Notes: generated by a model not told the origin, from the letters alone. Positions 43,891 to 53,450 are shown, numbered from the stretch's first letter. The stretch is 64,000 nt of DNA from Bradyrhizobium erythrophlei (GCF_900129425.1 NZ_LT670817.1:6448001-6512000), one strand, 5' to 3'. Program-made: numbers and translations.

Positions 43891-44361
43891 ATGCCCGGAC
43901 TGTGGTTTGAGGAGTTTTCGGCAGGACAGATCTTCGAACATCCGATCACCCGGACGGTGACGGAAATGGACAACATGCTGTTCTCCAACATGACGCTCAA
44001 TCCGCAACCGCTGCATATCGACTTCCATTTTGCCGCCGGCACCGAGTTCGGCAAGCCGCTGGTCAACTCGCTGTTCACGCTCGGCCTGATGATCGGCATC
44101 TCGGTTCACGACACGACGTTGCGAACCACGGTCGCAAATCTCGGCATGACGGACGTCAACTTTCCGGCGCCCGTCTTCCACGGCGACAGCATTCACGTCG
44201 TCACCACTGTCGAGGCTACGCGGTCGAGTGGCTCGCGGCCCAAGGCAGGAATTGTCACGTTCAGGCACAGGGCCTTCAACCAGACCGGGACGGAGGTGGC
44301 AAATTGCGTGCGGACCGCCCTGATGCATCGCCGCCCGGCCTCGCACGTCTCGAGCGAATGA
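43891..44361 (+). CDS. MaoC-type enoyl-CoA hydratase
   Basis: The 156-residue hot-dog-fold protein resembles mesaconyl-CoA hydratase-type MaoC proteins: GLWFEEFSAGQIFEHPITRT, then TEMDNMLFSNMTLNPQPLHI with the hydratase motif Asp/His (DNxLFSxxTxNxxPLHID), and GKPLVNSLFTLGLMIGISVH. Hydration of the unsaturated carboxylated acyl-CoA made by the preceding enzymes is the likely step. It begins 11 bases after the carboxylase gene. Confidence 0.87.
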   Translation: MPGLWFEEFSAGQIFEHPITRTVTEMDNMLFSNMTLNPQPLHIDFHFAAGTEFGKPLVNSLFTLGLMIGISVHDTTLRTTVANLGMTDVNFPAPVFHGDSIHVVTTVEATRSSGSRPKAGIVTFRHRAFNQTGTEVANCVRTALMHRRPASHVSSE

Positions 44362-44464
44362 CGCCCGGGGGATCAAACAGGACACAATTCCACGAATTCC
44401 CGCCTCCGGGCGGATGCAGGAAGCGGCCAACAACAAACCAAATAAACAATCGGGGAACAACGCC

Positions 44465-45766
44465 ATGAACGAGACAATCGGACGGCAAACCGTCAGCAAG
44501 GTTGCATGGAGACTTCTGCCCATCATCATTCTGATGTATTTCCTGAGCTATCTCGACCGGGTCAACGTCAGTTTCGCCGCACTGACCATGAACAAGGATC
44601 TCGCTTTCACGGCCACGGTCTATGGCTGGGGAGCCGGACTGTTCTTCGTCGGTTACTTCCTGGGAGAGGTGCCGAGCAATCTCGCGCTGGAACGCTTCGG
44701 CGCCCGCATCTGGCTCGCCCGCATCATGATTACCTGGGGCGCGGTCTCAGCGGCGATGGCGCTCGTCTCGGGACCTTGGAGCTTCTATCTCATTCGCTTC
44801 CTGCTCGGCCTCGCCGAGGCCGGCCTGTTTCCAGGCGTGATCCTCTATCTGACATATTGGTTCCCGGCACGCGCACGCTCGCGGATGATCGCGCTGTTCC
44901 TTGCTGCGGCTCCGTTGTCGACTCTGATCGGCGCGCCGCTCTCCGGCTACGTTCTCGGGCTCGACGGCGCTCTCGCCCTGCGCGGCTGGCAGTGGATGTT
45001 CATCCTGGAAGGCGTGCCGACCGTACTGGTGGGCATCTACATTCTCTTCATGCTTCCGGACCGTCCCGAACACGTTGACTGGCTCGCCCGCGATGAGCGC
45101 GATTGGCTGACCGGCGAACTTGCGACGGAAAACGCGCAGCGCGCCGAGGCGCGTATCCACGGGGTTGGTCAGGCTCTCGGCAATCCACGCGTGCTGGCTT
45201 ACTGCCTTTGGTATCTGCTGGTGGTGACGGGTCTTTACGGAATTGGATTCTGGATGCCGCAAGTCGTGCGCGCGCTGGGCTATTCGGTGAGCCAAGTGGG
45301 CTGGCTTGTCGCAATCCCATCGATCGCGACTGCTGTACTAATGATTCCGTGGTCGATTCACTCCGACCGGACCGGTGAGCGTCTCTGGCACACGATCCTA
45401 CCATCGCTGCTCGCCGTCGCGGGATTGCTTCTGGCCGCGCAGGCCGGCAATCCGATCGTCGTTATGATCGGCTTCACTCTTGCTTCGATCGGGGTGTTTT
45501 CGGCTATTCCGCCGTTTTGGGCTCTTCCGGTTTCGAACCTGTCGGGCAGCGCGGCGGCCGCGGGGATCGCGATCATCGGAGCGGTCGGCAATCTCGGCGG
45601 ATATTTTGGGCCACTCGCCTTGGGCATGATCAAGGACGCGACCGGCGGCTTCTCGATCGGGCTGATGTTGTTGGCTGGCTCGGTCGCGTTGTCATGTCCA
45701 CTGGTCTGGATGCTGGAGCGCGCGCAAGTGCGACGCACCGTCCTTCAGCAACCCGGCATCGGTTGA
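44465..45766 (+). CDS. MFS transporter, anion:cation symporter (ACS) family
   Basis: The 433-residue inner-membrane protein shows the ACS start KVAWRLLPIIILMYFLSYLD, then RVNVSFAALTMNKDL, and twelve hydrophobic segments, with the loop motif GYFLGEVPSNLALERFGARI after helix 2. ACS members import organic anions such as tartrate, galactonate or phthalate. Its place in the operon implies uptake of the carboxylic acid that the cluster degrades. The ATG at 44465 is chosen over an in-frame ATG at 44414 because it gives the conserved N-terminus and GGGGAAC precedes it. Confidence 0.9.
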   Translation: MNETIGRQTVSKVAWRLLPIIILMYFLSYLDRVNVSFAALTMNKDLAFTATVYGWGAGLFFVGYFLGEVPSNLALERFGARIWLARIMITWGAVSAAMALVSGPWSFYLIRFLLGLAEAGLFPGVILYLTYWFPARARSRMIALFLAAAPLSTLIGAPLSGYVLGLDGALALRGWQWMFILEGVPTVLVGIYILFMLPDRPEHVDWLARDERDWLTGELATENAQRAEARIHGVGQALGNPRVLAYCLWYLLVVTGLYGIGFWMPQVVRALGYSVSQVGWLVAIPSIATAVLMIPWSIHSDRTGERLWHTILPSLLAVAGLLLAAQAGNPIVVMIGFTLASIGVFSAIPPFWALPVSNLSGSAAAAGIAIIGAVGNLGGYFGPLALGMIKDATGGFSIGLMLLAGSVALSCPLVWMLERAQVRRTVLQQPGIG

Positions 45767-45859
45767 TCATGAACATCGTGCGGCACCTGGTACGTCGGTC
45801 GAATTCCTTGAGCCCGCCGAAAACAATCTGCCGCACTCCCCCGTTGGTACCACGCACGG

Positions 45860-45882
45860 CATGGCCGGCTTAGCCGGCCATG
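45860..45882. repeat. Perfect 10-bp inverted repeat
   Basis: CATGGCCGGC-TTA-GCCGGCCATG lies between the MFS and acyl-CoA synthetase genes without a T tail. It could end or attenuate transcription within the operon, or be a decayed repeat. Confidence 0.5.
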
Positions 45883-45961
45883 GAATAGCAGCACGACCCC
45901 TGACGACCCGCAAAATAATGCGGGCGCTGTTCGGACAAAACGCCATTTTGGAGAAAACGCC

Positions 45962-47890
45962 ATGGATGCCATCGAGACGCTGACCGTTGCACCGCTACTT
46001 CCCCTGCCTGACCGATGGCAGGTTCCACGTCAGGCGGCTCTGCTGCAGGAGGCCCGCGCCGCCGAGCTCAGCGGAGGCCCCGATGGCTATTGGGATTGGG
46101 CCGGCCGTCGCCTGCGATGGCAGCGCCCGTGGGAAGCGCTGCGAGAGGGTGCGCTGGGAGATATCCGCTACTATGCCGGCGGTCGGCTCAATGTCGCCGA
46201 CAACTGCGTCGACCGGCATGCGGAAGACCCGGCCCGTGCCGACCGGCACGCCATCATCTGGGAAGGCGAACCCGGCGACGTGCGGCGCCTGACATATCGC
46301 GAACTGCGCGATGAGATCGGCCGCTGCGCAAACGCCCTGAAATCGCTCGGCGTGCGCCGCGGCGAGGTCGTTGCCATCCACCTGCCGAACCTGCCGGAGG
46401 CGTTCATCGCCATCCACGCCTGCAACCGAATCGGCGCGATTCATACCGTGCTGTTCAGCGGTTTTGCGCCGGACGCGATCCGCCTGCGCCTGCTGGCCTC
46501 GCGGGCCGTCGTCGTCATCACCGCGGACGGTTCCTATCGCCGCGGCCGCACCGCTCCGCTGCTCGCCAACCTCCGCGAGGCGCGCCAGTCGGTTCCTCAA
46601 CTGCGCCACACGGTGGTGATCAACCGTACTGGCGCGGAGCCGAACCTGCAGCTGAGCGAAAGTGGATGGACCACGCTGCTGGACTCGATGGCTACTGAGT
46701 GTCCGTGCGAAATGATGGAGGCGAACGAGCCTGCTTTCCTGATCTTTACTTCGGGAACCGAGAACAAGCCCAAGGGGGTCGTGCACAGTACGGCCGGCTT
46801 CCTGGTCGGCACCTGGGCCAATGTGCAGTGGCAGGTCGGGCCAGAGCAGGACGACATTTACTGGTGCGCCGCGGACGTCGGCTGGCTGACGTTTCCGATC
46901 CAGGCCATCACCGGCGGCTTGGCGCACGGCATCACCTTGTTCTGCTACGAAGGCGCGCTCGACTATCCGGAGCAGACGCGGATCCTGGACAGCGCCAAGC
47001 GGCACGGCGTCACCAAGATTCTCGTCGCGCCCACCGGACTGCGCATGCTGCGCGCGGCGGGCGACGACGTCGTCAACAGCCGACGGCCGCAAGGCCTGCG
47101 CCTGATCACGACGCAGGGCGAGCCGCTCGATCCCGAGACCGCCGAATGGACCCAGCGCATGTTTGACGTGCCGTTGGTCAATGCCTACGGACAGACTGAA
47201 ACCGGATCGACCTGGACCTATCCGGTCTACGGCGTGGATGCTCTCAAGCCGGGGAGTTGCGGGACCCCGGTCCCCGGCCACGCCTGTCTCGTCGTCGATG
47301 ACGCGGGCGAGCCCGTCCCTGCCGGAACGCGCGGCAACCTGGTGCTGACCACGCCTTTCCCGACGCTGGCGCGAACGATCTGGGACGATGCCGAGCGCTA
47401 CCAGACCGCCTATTTCACGCGCTTCAAAGGCAGATATGCCACGTCCGACGAAGCTGTGATCGACACGGACGGACAGATCTGGGTGCTCGGCCGAACCGAC
47501 GATGTCATCAACGTCGCGGCTCACCGTATCAGCACCATGGAAATCGAAAGCGCGGCCGCAAGCGAACCAGGAGCCGCGGAAGTCGCGGTCATCGGCATCC
47601 GCGATGCCGTGCGAGGCACCGTGCCGGTCGCATTCGTGACGCTGCGTCCCGGTGCGGATCCGGCATCGGTGCGGAAGGGTGTCTCCGCCGCCGTCGAACG
47701 CGGGATCGGAGGCATTGCGCGGCTCGGTCAGGTCTATATCTCGGCAGCCCTGCCCAAAACGCGTGCCGGCAAAATCATGCGGCGCCTGTTGCGTGAAGCC
47801 GCCGAGACCGGCACGGTGCGGGGCGACATCACCGGCCTCGACGATCCGGCGGCGTTGCAGGCAGTATTGGCTGCGGTGAATGCCGCCTGA
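45962..47890 (+). CDS. Acyl-CoA synthetase (AMP-forming, acetyl/propionyl-CoA synthetase-like)
   Basis: The 642-residue ligase activates a carboxylic acid with ATP and CoA. Visible motifs: RLNVADNCVDRHAEDPARAD (ACS N-terminus), P-loop LIFTSGTENKPKGVVHSTAG (a degenerate form of TSGSTGKPKG), CAADVGWLTFPIQAITGGLA, NAYGQTETGSTWTYPVYGVD, and the C-domain Lys in AALPKTRAGKIMRRLLREAA. The P-loop lacks the usual second Ser/Thr and Gly, as in some propionate- or hydroxy-acid-type ligases. Its substrate is probably the acid imported by the MFS protein. Confidence 0.9.
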   Translation: MDAIETLTVAPLLPLPDRWQVPRQAALLQEARAAELSGGPDGYWDWAGRRLRWQRPWEALREGALGDIRYYAGGRLNVADNCVDRHAEDPARADRHAIIWEGEPGDVRRLTYRELRDEIGRCANALKSLGVRRGEVVAIHLPNLPEAFIAIHACNRIGAIHTVLFSGFAPDAIRLRLLASRAVVVITADGSYRRGRTAPLLANLREARQSVPQLRHTVVINRTGAEPNLQLSESGWTTLLDSMATECPCEMMEANEPAFLIFTSGTENKPKGVVHSTAGFLVGTWANVQWQVGPEQDDIYWCAADVGWLTFPIQAITGGLAHGITLFCYEGALDYPEQTRILDSAKRHGVTKILVAPTGLRMLRAAGDDVVNSRRPQGLRLITTQGEPLDPETAEWTQRMFDVPLVNAYGQTETGSTWTYPVYGVDALKPGSCGTPVPGHACLVVDDAGEPVPAGTRGNLVLTTPFPTLARTIWDDAERYQTAYFTRFKGRYATSDEAVIDTDGQIWVLGRTDDVINVAAHRISTMEIESAAASEPGAAEVAVIGIRDAVRGTVPVAFVTLRPGADPASVRKGVSAAVERGIGGIARLGQVYISAALPKTRAGKIMRRLLREAAETGTVRGDITGLDDPAALQAVLAAVNAA

Positions 47891-47966
47891 CTCTGGTTTT
47901 TCTTGTGCTTGTACAGTCTCTCGGAGATAGGACGCCGCACCCCTCCTTCAAAACTCGGGCGAGCCC

Positions 47967-48833
47967 ATGCGATCTCTTCTTTTTGTCCCCGCAGATTCCG
48001 AGAAGAAGCTCTCGAAGGTGCTTGCTGCCGGCGCCGACGCGCTGATCCTCGACCTGGAAGATTCGGTTGCACACGGCAATAAGCCGCTCGCACGGGATCT
48101 GGCGCGGGCATTTCTCGAAAGCCACGCGTCGAAGGCCGATCGTCCGCTTCTCATCGTGCGCGTCAATGCGCTCGACTCGCACATGGTCAACGCCGATCTC
48201 GACGCCGTGGTCGCAGCAAGCCCGGATGCGATCATGCTGCCCAAAAGCGAAAGCGGTGTGGACGTGGCCGGTCTTGCCGAGAAACTCACGAGCCGGGAAG
48301 CCAATCATGGAATGACCGACGGGCATATCAAGATCATGGTCGTCGCGACGGAGACTGCCAAGGCCGTGTTCAACCTCGGCTCCTATCAACGTGTGAGCCC
48401 GCGACTGAACGCCCTGACCTGGGGAGCGGAAGATCTTTCCGCCGACGTCGGCTCGGAGACCAACCGGAACGACAAGGGACATTATACCGAGCCATTTCGG
48501 CTCGTTCGTTCGCTCTGCCTGTTCGGAGCCGTCGCAGCGGGCGTCGATCCGATCGACGCGGTTTTTCCGGCCTTTGGTGATCTCGAGGGTTTACGCCGCG
48601 AATGCGAGGAAGCCCGCAGGGACGGCTTCACGGGAAAGATGGCGATACATCCGGCTCAGGTTCCCATTATCAACGACGTCTTTTCTCCGACCGAAGCGGC
48701 CATCGCGGCGGCGCGCGCCGTGGTCGATGCGTTCGCGGCCGCTCCGTCTGCCGGCGTCATCAATCTTAAAGGCGAGATGCTCGACCGGCCGCATCTCACG
48801 CGAGCCGAGCGTCTGCTGAAGCGCATCAGGTAG
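47967..48833 (+). CDS. CitE-like CoA-ester lyase
   Basis: The 288-residue product belongs to the HpcH/HpaI (CitE) family: SLLFVPADSEKKLSKVLAAG, the metal-site LILDLEDSVAHGNK, LLIVRVNALDSHMVNADLDA, IMVVATETAKAVFNLGSYQR, LTWGAEDLSADVGSETNRND and KMAIHPAQVPIINDVFSPT. Members cleave citramalyl-, malyl- or 3-hydroxy-3-methylglutaryl-like CoA esters. In this cluster it probably cleaves the hydroxylated, carboxylated acyl-CoA to acetyl-CoA and a keto acid. It is the last gene of the plus-strand operon. Confidence 0.9.
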   Translation: MRSLLFVPADSEKKLSKVLAAGADALILDLEDSVAHGNKPLARDLARAFLESHASKADRPLLIVRVNALDSHMVNADLDAVVAASPDAIMLPKSESGVDVAGLAEKLTSREANHGMTDGHIKIMVVATETAKAVFNLGSYQRVSPRLNALTWGAEDLSADVGSETNRNDKGHYTEPFRLVRSLCLFGAVAAGVDPIDAVFPAFGDLEGLRRECEEARRDGFTGKMAIHPAQVPIINDVFSPTEAAIAAARAVVDAFAAAPSAGVINLKGEMLDRPHLTRAERLLKRIR

Positions 48834-48870
48834 ACCCAGGACTTCGGAGCGCCCGGAAGTCCCGTTTCCG

Positions 48871-48987
48871 CCGACGATCACTATTCATATTCCGAAGCGG
48901 GCGATGGCGAACGAAATTGCGGAAATGATGGGCAAGCTCGGATTCTCGAAATTCGAGATCGTCGGACACGATCGGGGCGCTCGCGTG
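48871..48987 (+). pseudogene. Alpha/beta hydrolase fragment (haloacetate dehalogenase-like)
   Basis: The frame reads PKRAMANEIAEMMGKLGFSK, then FEIVGHDRGARV. KRAMAxxxxxxMxxLGFxxFxxVGHDRGxRV is the nucleophile-elbow segment (Asp in GHDRG) of haloacetate/haloalkane dehalogenase-type hydrolases. Only about 39 codons are left; sequence after 48987 is unrelated. Confidence 0.65.
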
Positions 48988-49109
48988 CGGGGGAGTGACC
49001 TGAACGTAGGGCGAAGGCCGCTTTGCGCCAAACGCCGCCATTCAACAACTGATAAGCTAAGGTTTGGCTACTAAATGAGTTTGGCTAGTAAATGAGAAGG
49101 AGATCTGAT

Positions 49110-50084
49110 GTGAGAATTCTGACGGTTCTGTTGGCGTGGATCATCACACTGCTGCTTGTGACGTCCAACCTCGCGCTCGCAGCGCCTTATCCCACACGTT
49201 ACCTGACATTGATTGTTCCCGTGCCTGTCGGTGGTGCGGGTGACTTCGTAGGAAGACTTGTTGCGGAACGATTGTCCAATGCGCTCGGAGAAAGGGTCAT
49301 CGTGGACAATCGCGGCGGCGCCTCGGGCACCATCGCAGCCATGGCTGTCGCTCGCGCCGCGCCTGACGGTTACACCCTTCTGCTTTCATCGAGCACGACT
49401 CACGCTACCGCGCCGGCTGCGTTCAAGGCTCTGCCCTACGACCCGATCAAGGATTTCACACACTTTGGGCTAATTGCGACCGCTCCGGCAGTCCTGAGCA
49501 TCAATGCCGCGCTTCCGCCGAAGTCCCTCGTCGAACTTGTCGATTACGCCAAGCGCAATCCAGACCAATTGAATTATGGATCGTCGGGAGTCGGCGCTCC
49601 GGGCCAATTCTGGGGCGAGATGTTCAAGACCGCGTCCAAAGTTCGTATGGTCCACGTGCCTTACAAAGGCACGGCTCCGGCCATGCTCGACCTCGTCTCG
49701 GGCCAGATTCACGTTATCCTCGACGGACTTCCGTCGCAACTTTCCAACATTCAGGCCGGCACGATCCGACCGCTGGCGGCGATGAGCACCGCCCGTTTGC
49801 CGATGTTGCCTGACGTCCCAACGATGGCAGAAGCAGGCTACCCGACCGTTCTTGGCGGCTTGTGGTTTGGTTTGTCAGGACCAGCCGGCCTTCCCAAGGA
49901 TGTAGTCGACCGCTTGAGCACTGAGCTCGCGAAAATCAACGCTGACCCGACGTTTCAGGATAAGCTGCAATTGTTTGGGATTATCAGCACGCCACTGCGC
50001 AACGACGACTACGTGAAATTTATCCAAGGCGAAATCTCCAGATACGGCAAGATCGCACTTGAGACCGATATCTCAATCAATTAA
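49110..50084 (+). CDS. Bug/TctC-family periplasmic binding protein
   Basis: The 324-residue product has a signal peptide (ILTVLLAWIITLLLVTSNLA, cleaved near ALAAPYP) and the Bug fold: LIVPVPVGGAGDFVGRLVAE, VIVDNRGGASGTIAAMAVAR, PDGYTLLLSSSTTHA, MVHVPYKGTAPAMLDLVSGQ, LPMLPDVPTMAEAGYPTVLG. Bug proteins bind carboxylates or aromatic acids for tripartite tricarboxylate transporters or as sensors. No TctA/TctB membrane genes are nearby. The GTG at 49110 is chosen for AAGGAG 8 bases upstream. Confidence 0.9.
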   Translation: MRILTVLLAWIITLLLVTSNLALAAPYPTRYLTLIVPVPVGGAGDFVGRLVAERLSNALGERVIVDNRGGASGTIAAMAVARAAPDGYTLLLSSSTTHATAPAAFKALPYDPIKDFTHFGLIATAPAVLSINAALPPKSLVELVDYAKRNPDQLNYGSSGVGAPGQFWGEMFKTASKVRMVHVPYKGTAPAMLDLVSGQIHVILDGLPSQLSNIQAGTIRPLAAMSTARLPMLPDVPTMAEAGYPTVLGGLWFGLSGPAGLPKDVVDRLSTELAKINADPTFQDKLQLFGIISTPLRNDDYVKFIQGEISRYGKIALETDISIN

Positions 50085-50123
50085 TCCACACAAAATTGCG
50101 AGCTTACACCACGGGAGCCAAGA

Positions 50124-51092
50124 ATGCGTCGGCTTGTCCTGATTGCCCTGCTTGCATTCTTCGCTACACCGATCAAAGCCGAGACTTGGCCGAGCCGGCC
50201 GCTAACAATGGTGGTGCCGTTTGCGGCTGGTGGACCGATGGACGCGGTTGCGCGGATTCTGCAATCTGCTTTGAGCGACGCCTTGCAGCAGCAGGTGATT
50301 GTCGAGAACGTCGGCGGGGCCGGCGGCATGATTGGCGCCGCCCGGGTCGCCAAGTCGGTGCCAGACGGATATCAGTTCGTGCTCGGCAACGTCGGCACGC
50401 AGGCCGTCACCCAAACGCTCTATAAGACTCCCTTTTACAATTCGATAACTGATTTCACTCCGGTCGTGCTAATTGCAGATCTGTCGCTGGTGATGGTGGC
50501 GCGCAAGGACTTGCCTGTAAACAATTTACGGGAATTCATTGCCTACGCGAAGACCAACCAGAAGACGATGCAATTTGCTTCGGCAGGCGCAGGCTCCGCC
50601 ACCCATCTCGGCTGCGCATTGATCAACGCGCGAATCGGCGTCGATGTCACCCATGTCCCATATCGTGGCGGCGCGCCGGCGATGCAGGATCTGGTAGCCC
50701 AGCGAGTCGACTATCTGTGCATCGATACACCGGCCGCGATTCCTCAAATTGAAAGCGGAGCGATCAAGCCGATTGCCATACTCAGCCATGGGCACTCGCC
50801 GAGCTTGCCAAATCTGGCGTCGGCGCATGAGCAGGGATTGACTGATTTCGAGGCATCCAACTGGAGCGCCCTCTTCCTGCCCAGGGACACGCCCGCATTT
50901 ATTGTTCAAACGTTGCACGACGCCACTGTCGCGGCCATGAACGATCCGACAGTGCAAAGACGCTTCAAGGAAAACGGCATTGATCTCGTCGCTGACGAGC
51001 GGCGATCATCTACCTATCTCGCGCAGTTCGTCATCGACGAAATCGCCAAGTGGGCCGGGCCGATTAAGTCCTCTGGCTTAGCTTTGGAATAG
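50124..51092 (+). CDS. Second Bug/TctC-family periplasmic binding protein
   Basis: The 322-residue product has a short signal peptide (RLVLIALLAFFATPIKAE) and typical Bug motifs (MVVPFAAGGPMDAVARILQS, VIVENVGGAGGMIGAARVAK, VPDGYQFVLGNVGTQAVTQT, THVPYRGGAPAMQDLVAQRV). It starts 39 bases after the first Bug gene and is clearly diverged from it. A tandem pair without permease genes suggests shared use of a distant TctAB pair. Confidence 0.9.
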   Translation: MRRLVLIALLAFFATPIKAETWPSRPLTMVVPFAAGGPMDAVARILQSALSDALQQQVIVENVGGAGGMIGAARVAKSVPDGYQFVLGNVGTQAVTQTLYKTPFYNSITDFTPVVLIADLSLVMVARKDLPVNNLREFIAYAKTNQKTMQFASAGAGSATHLGCALINARIGVDVTHVPYRGGAPAMQDLVAQRVDYLCIDTPAAIPQIESGAIKPIAILSHGHSPSLPNLASAHEQGLTDFEASNWSALFLPRDTPAFIVQTLHDATVAAMNDPTVQRRFKENGIDLVADERRSSTYLAQFVIDEIAKWAGPIKSSGLALE

Positions 51093-51220
51093 ATTCGAAA
51101 TGGCGGCACTGGACGCATGTCGCCTACAGGCTAATGAGGCCGCGCCTATTGTGCCTCGAAGGCCAAAAAGATTTTTCGCCAGTGAAAACTCCCTCACAAC
51201 CACTGTTTTTGGAGACCGAC

Positions 51221-52102
51221 GTGAAGATCAGACTCATGGAGAACTTCCGGGCAATCTTCTATGCGCCGTATTACGCCGCTCACAGGCTCGGCTTCTACGC
51301 GAACGAGGGCGTCGATGTCGAATTGGTTTCAAGCGACGCACCGGGCGATGCAATTGCGCATCTTACAAATGGCACGATTGATCTGACCTGGGGCGGCCCG
51401 ATGCGCGTAATGACGGCGCACGATCGGGACGATCAGAGCCCCCTGGTCTGCTTTGGCGAGGTTGTTTCGCGGGACCCGTTTTTTCTAATTGGCAATTTCA
51501 AGCGATTTAAGCTTTCGGACCTTGCGCACCTGCGTTTCGCTGCTGTCTCGGAGGTACCGACACCTTGGATGTGCCTACAGCACGATTTGCGCGAAGCCGA
51601 TATTAACCCTGCAATGATCGCAAAAACTTCTGATCGAACAATGCCAGATAATTACGCCTCGCTGCGCGAGGGGCGGCTTGATGTGATGCAAGCGTTCGAG
51701 CCGTTTGCCTCACGGGCCGAAATGGATCGAGCCGGCGAAATACTGTATGCAGCAAGTTCACGGGGGCCAACCGTCTACACTGCCTTTATCGCAACTCGGA
51801 GCAAAGTCGCGGTACACCGTGACGCATTTGTCGCAATGACGCACGCGCTTGCAAAAATGGAACAGTGGCTCTACGCCCACAGCGGAAAAGAGCTCGCTGA
51901 GGTCGTCGCCTCCTTTTTTTCGCATGTGCAGCAGGAACTACTCGTTCGTTCTCTGCAGCGCTATCTCGATGCCGGCCTATGGGCGCGCGATCCTGCGATG
52001 TCGAAACAAGGGTTTGAACGCCTCGGGTCGAGCTTCCTTTCGGGTGGCTCCTTAAAGCGTCCACCGGTTTTTGAACATTGTGTCGATGCACGTCTGGCTT
52101 AA
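51221..52102 (+). CDS. ABC-type substrate-binding protein (NMT1/THI5-like)
   Basis: The 293-residue product matches the NMT1/SsuA-like fold: KIRLMENFRAIFYAPYYAAH, RLGFYANEGVDVELVSS, HLTNGTIDLTWGGPMRVMTA, VVSRDPFFLIGNFKRFKLSD, REGRLDVMQAFEPFASRAEM. No signal peptide is seen at the GTG start (GGAGACC upstream), nor in the frame extending back to 51134. It may act in the cytoplasm as a pyrimidine- or sulfonate-like ligand binder or enzyme, or depend on another export route. Confidence 0.8.
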   Translation: MKIRLMENFRAIFYAPYYAAHRLGFYANEGVDVELVSSDAPGDAIAHLTNGTIDLTWGGPMRVMTAHDRDDQSPLVCFGEVVSRDPFFLIGNFKRFKLSDLAHLRFAAVSEVPTPWMCLQHDLREADINPAMIAKTSDRTMPDNYASLREGRLDVMQAFEPFASRAEMDRAGEILYAASSRGPTVYTAFIATRSKVAVHRDAFVAMTHALAKMEQWLYAHSGKELAEVVASFFSHVQQELLVRSLQRYLDAGLWARDPAMSKQGFERLGSSFLSGGSLKRPPVFEHCVDARLA

Positions 52103-52240
52103 CCGGCCTCGACGGGTTGCGGAATCGAGAACAATCGCTCTTATTGCGTGTTCCGCGCAAGTGTCGGTAATTTACTCTTGCCAAAGGAAACGGGCGGCCA
52201 CTTAATCGCATGATATTGGCCATCGGGGGAATTGTATCGG

Positions 52241-53344
52241 ATGCAGACAGTCGTCGACTTGCTATGCCAGATGATTGCGATTGATTCGCAAAGCTCGGTC
52301 TCCAATGTCCCGCTTGCGAATTTCATGCAATCGCAACTCGAACACTGGAACATCGAGCGCATCGACTACGTTGATCGCGAAGGCATCGCTAAGACAAACA
52401 TCGTCGCCGCTGATCCCGAAAGCACATCACCCCTCGCCTTTGCCGGGCATCTCGATACGGTCTCGGCTACCGGCTGGGACACGGACCCATTTCGAGCCAC
52501 GATCGCGCAAGACCGGCTGACCGGGCTTGGTGCGGCCGACATGAAAGGGCCCATCGCTGCCTTTCTTTCGGCAGCTCGGCGAATGGATCCCCGGCTGCGC
52601 CCAAAAATCGTGCTCACGGCCGATGAAGAAGTGACCAAACAGGGCGTCCGCGAGGTGGTCGCGAAAAGCCGGCTGCTGCGTGACGGTACGCCCAAATGTT
52701 TCATTGTCTGCGAGCCAACAAGCCTCGATGTCGTGCGCGGCCACCGCGTCGACGTCCAATTCGTGGTACATTCCCATGGGCGCCAGGCCCATTCCTCGAC
52801 CGGGCTAGGCTTGAATGCCAACCTGCAGCTGGTGCCCTTTCTCGCGGATATCCGCGACCTGCACCTTCGCCTGAGGCGCGACGTCGCGCTTCATGACATC
52901 CAGTATGATCCGCCGTTTTGCGATCTCAACTTCGTCATCGACAATTACGGCGCGTTTCCCAACGTGACTGTCGGGCTCGCCACCTGCCGCATCAAGTTCC
53001 GGTACTCGAAATCGATCGACCCGCGTCCGGTCGTCGAGGAAATCCGGCGTGCCGCGGGCGCTCACGGGCTCGACATCGAGGTGCGGCCGGAAGCGCCGCC
53101 GCCCGAGCTTCCAGCCGATGCGCCTCTGGTGCGCGCCATGGAAAGAACCATCGGCCGCAAGGCTCGCGTCATGGGGATAGGGACCGAAGCCTCCGAGTAC
53201 AGCCGCATGGCGCCGTCGTTGATCCTAGGTCCCGGTAGTATCGACGTTGCTCACAAGCCCGCGGAGAGTATCAGCATCAGGGAGCTCCAGGAGGCTGTTG
53301 GCATCTATGAGCGGATTGCAAGGGAGCTTCCCGCATTGCTGTGA
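52241..53344 (+). CDS. M20-family metallopeptidase/deacylase (ArgE/DapE-like)
   Basis: The 367-residue cytoplasmic product has the two-zinc site of M20 enzymes: His/Asp in AFAGHLDTVSATGWDTDP, bridging Asp in LTGLGAADMKGPIAAFLSAA, Glu pair in IVLTADEEVTKQGVREVV, and the late His in IDVAHKPAESISIRELQEAV. A lid domain follows DVQFVVHSHGRQAHSSTGLG. It hydrolyses an N-acyl amino acid or dipeptide. GGGGGA lies 12-17 bases before the ATG; a TTG at 52232 is an alternative. Confidence 0.9.
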   Translation: MQTVVDLLCQMIAIDSQSSVSNVPLANFMQSQLEHWNIERIDYVDREGIAKTNIVAADPESTSPLAFAGHLDTVSATGWDTDPFRATIAQDRLTGLGAADMKGPIAAFLSAARRMDPRLRPKIVLTADEEVTKQGVREVVAKSRLLRDGTPKCFIVCEPTSLDVVRGHRVDVQFVVHSHGRQAHSSTGLGLNANLQLVPFLADIRDLHLRLRRDVALHDIQYDPPFCDLNFVIDNYGAFPNVTVGLATCRIKFRYSKSIDPRPVVEEIRRAAGAHGLDIEVRPEAPPPELPADAPLVRAMERTIGRKARVMGIGTEASEYSRMAPSLILGPGSIDVAHKPAESISIRELQEAVGIYERIARELPALL

Positions 53345-53450
53345 GGACAGGGCTGCGATCATGCCGCTAGATCCCGCTTCAGCTGGATTGAAGCAGAATC
53401 TAGCGCCATCTTGTTCGAGCATGGCCTTCGGCAGCCCGGCAATCATTCGG

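Noticed and set aside
45995..47524. A 509-codon open frame on the minus strand
   Set aside because: Shadow of the acyl-CoA synthetase gene.
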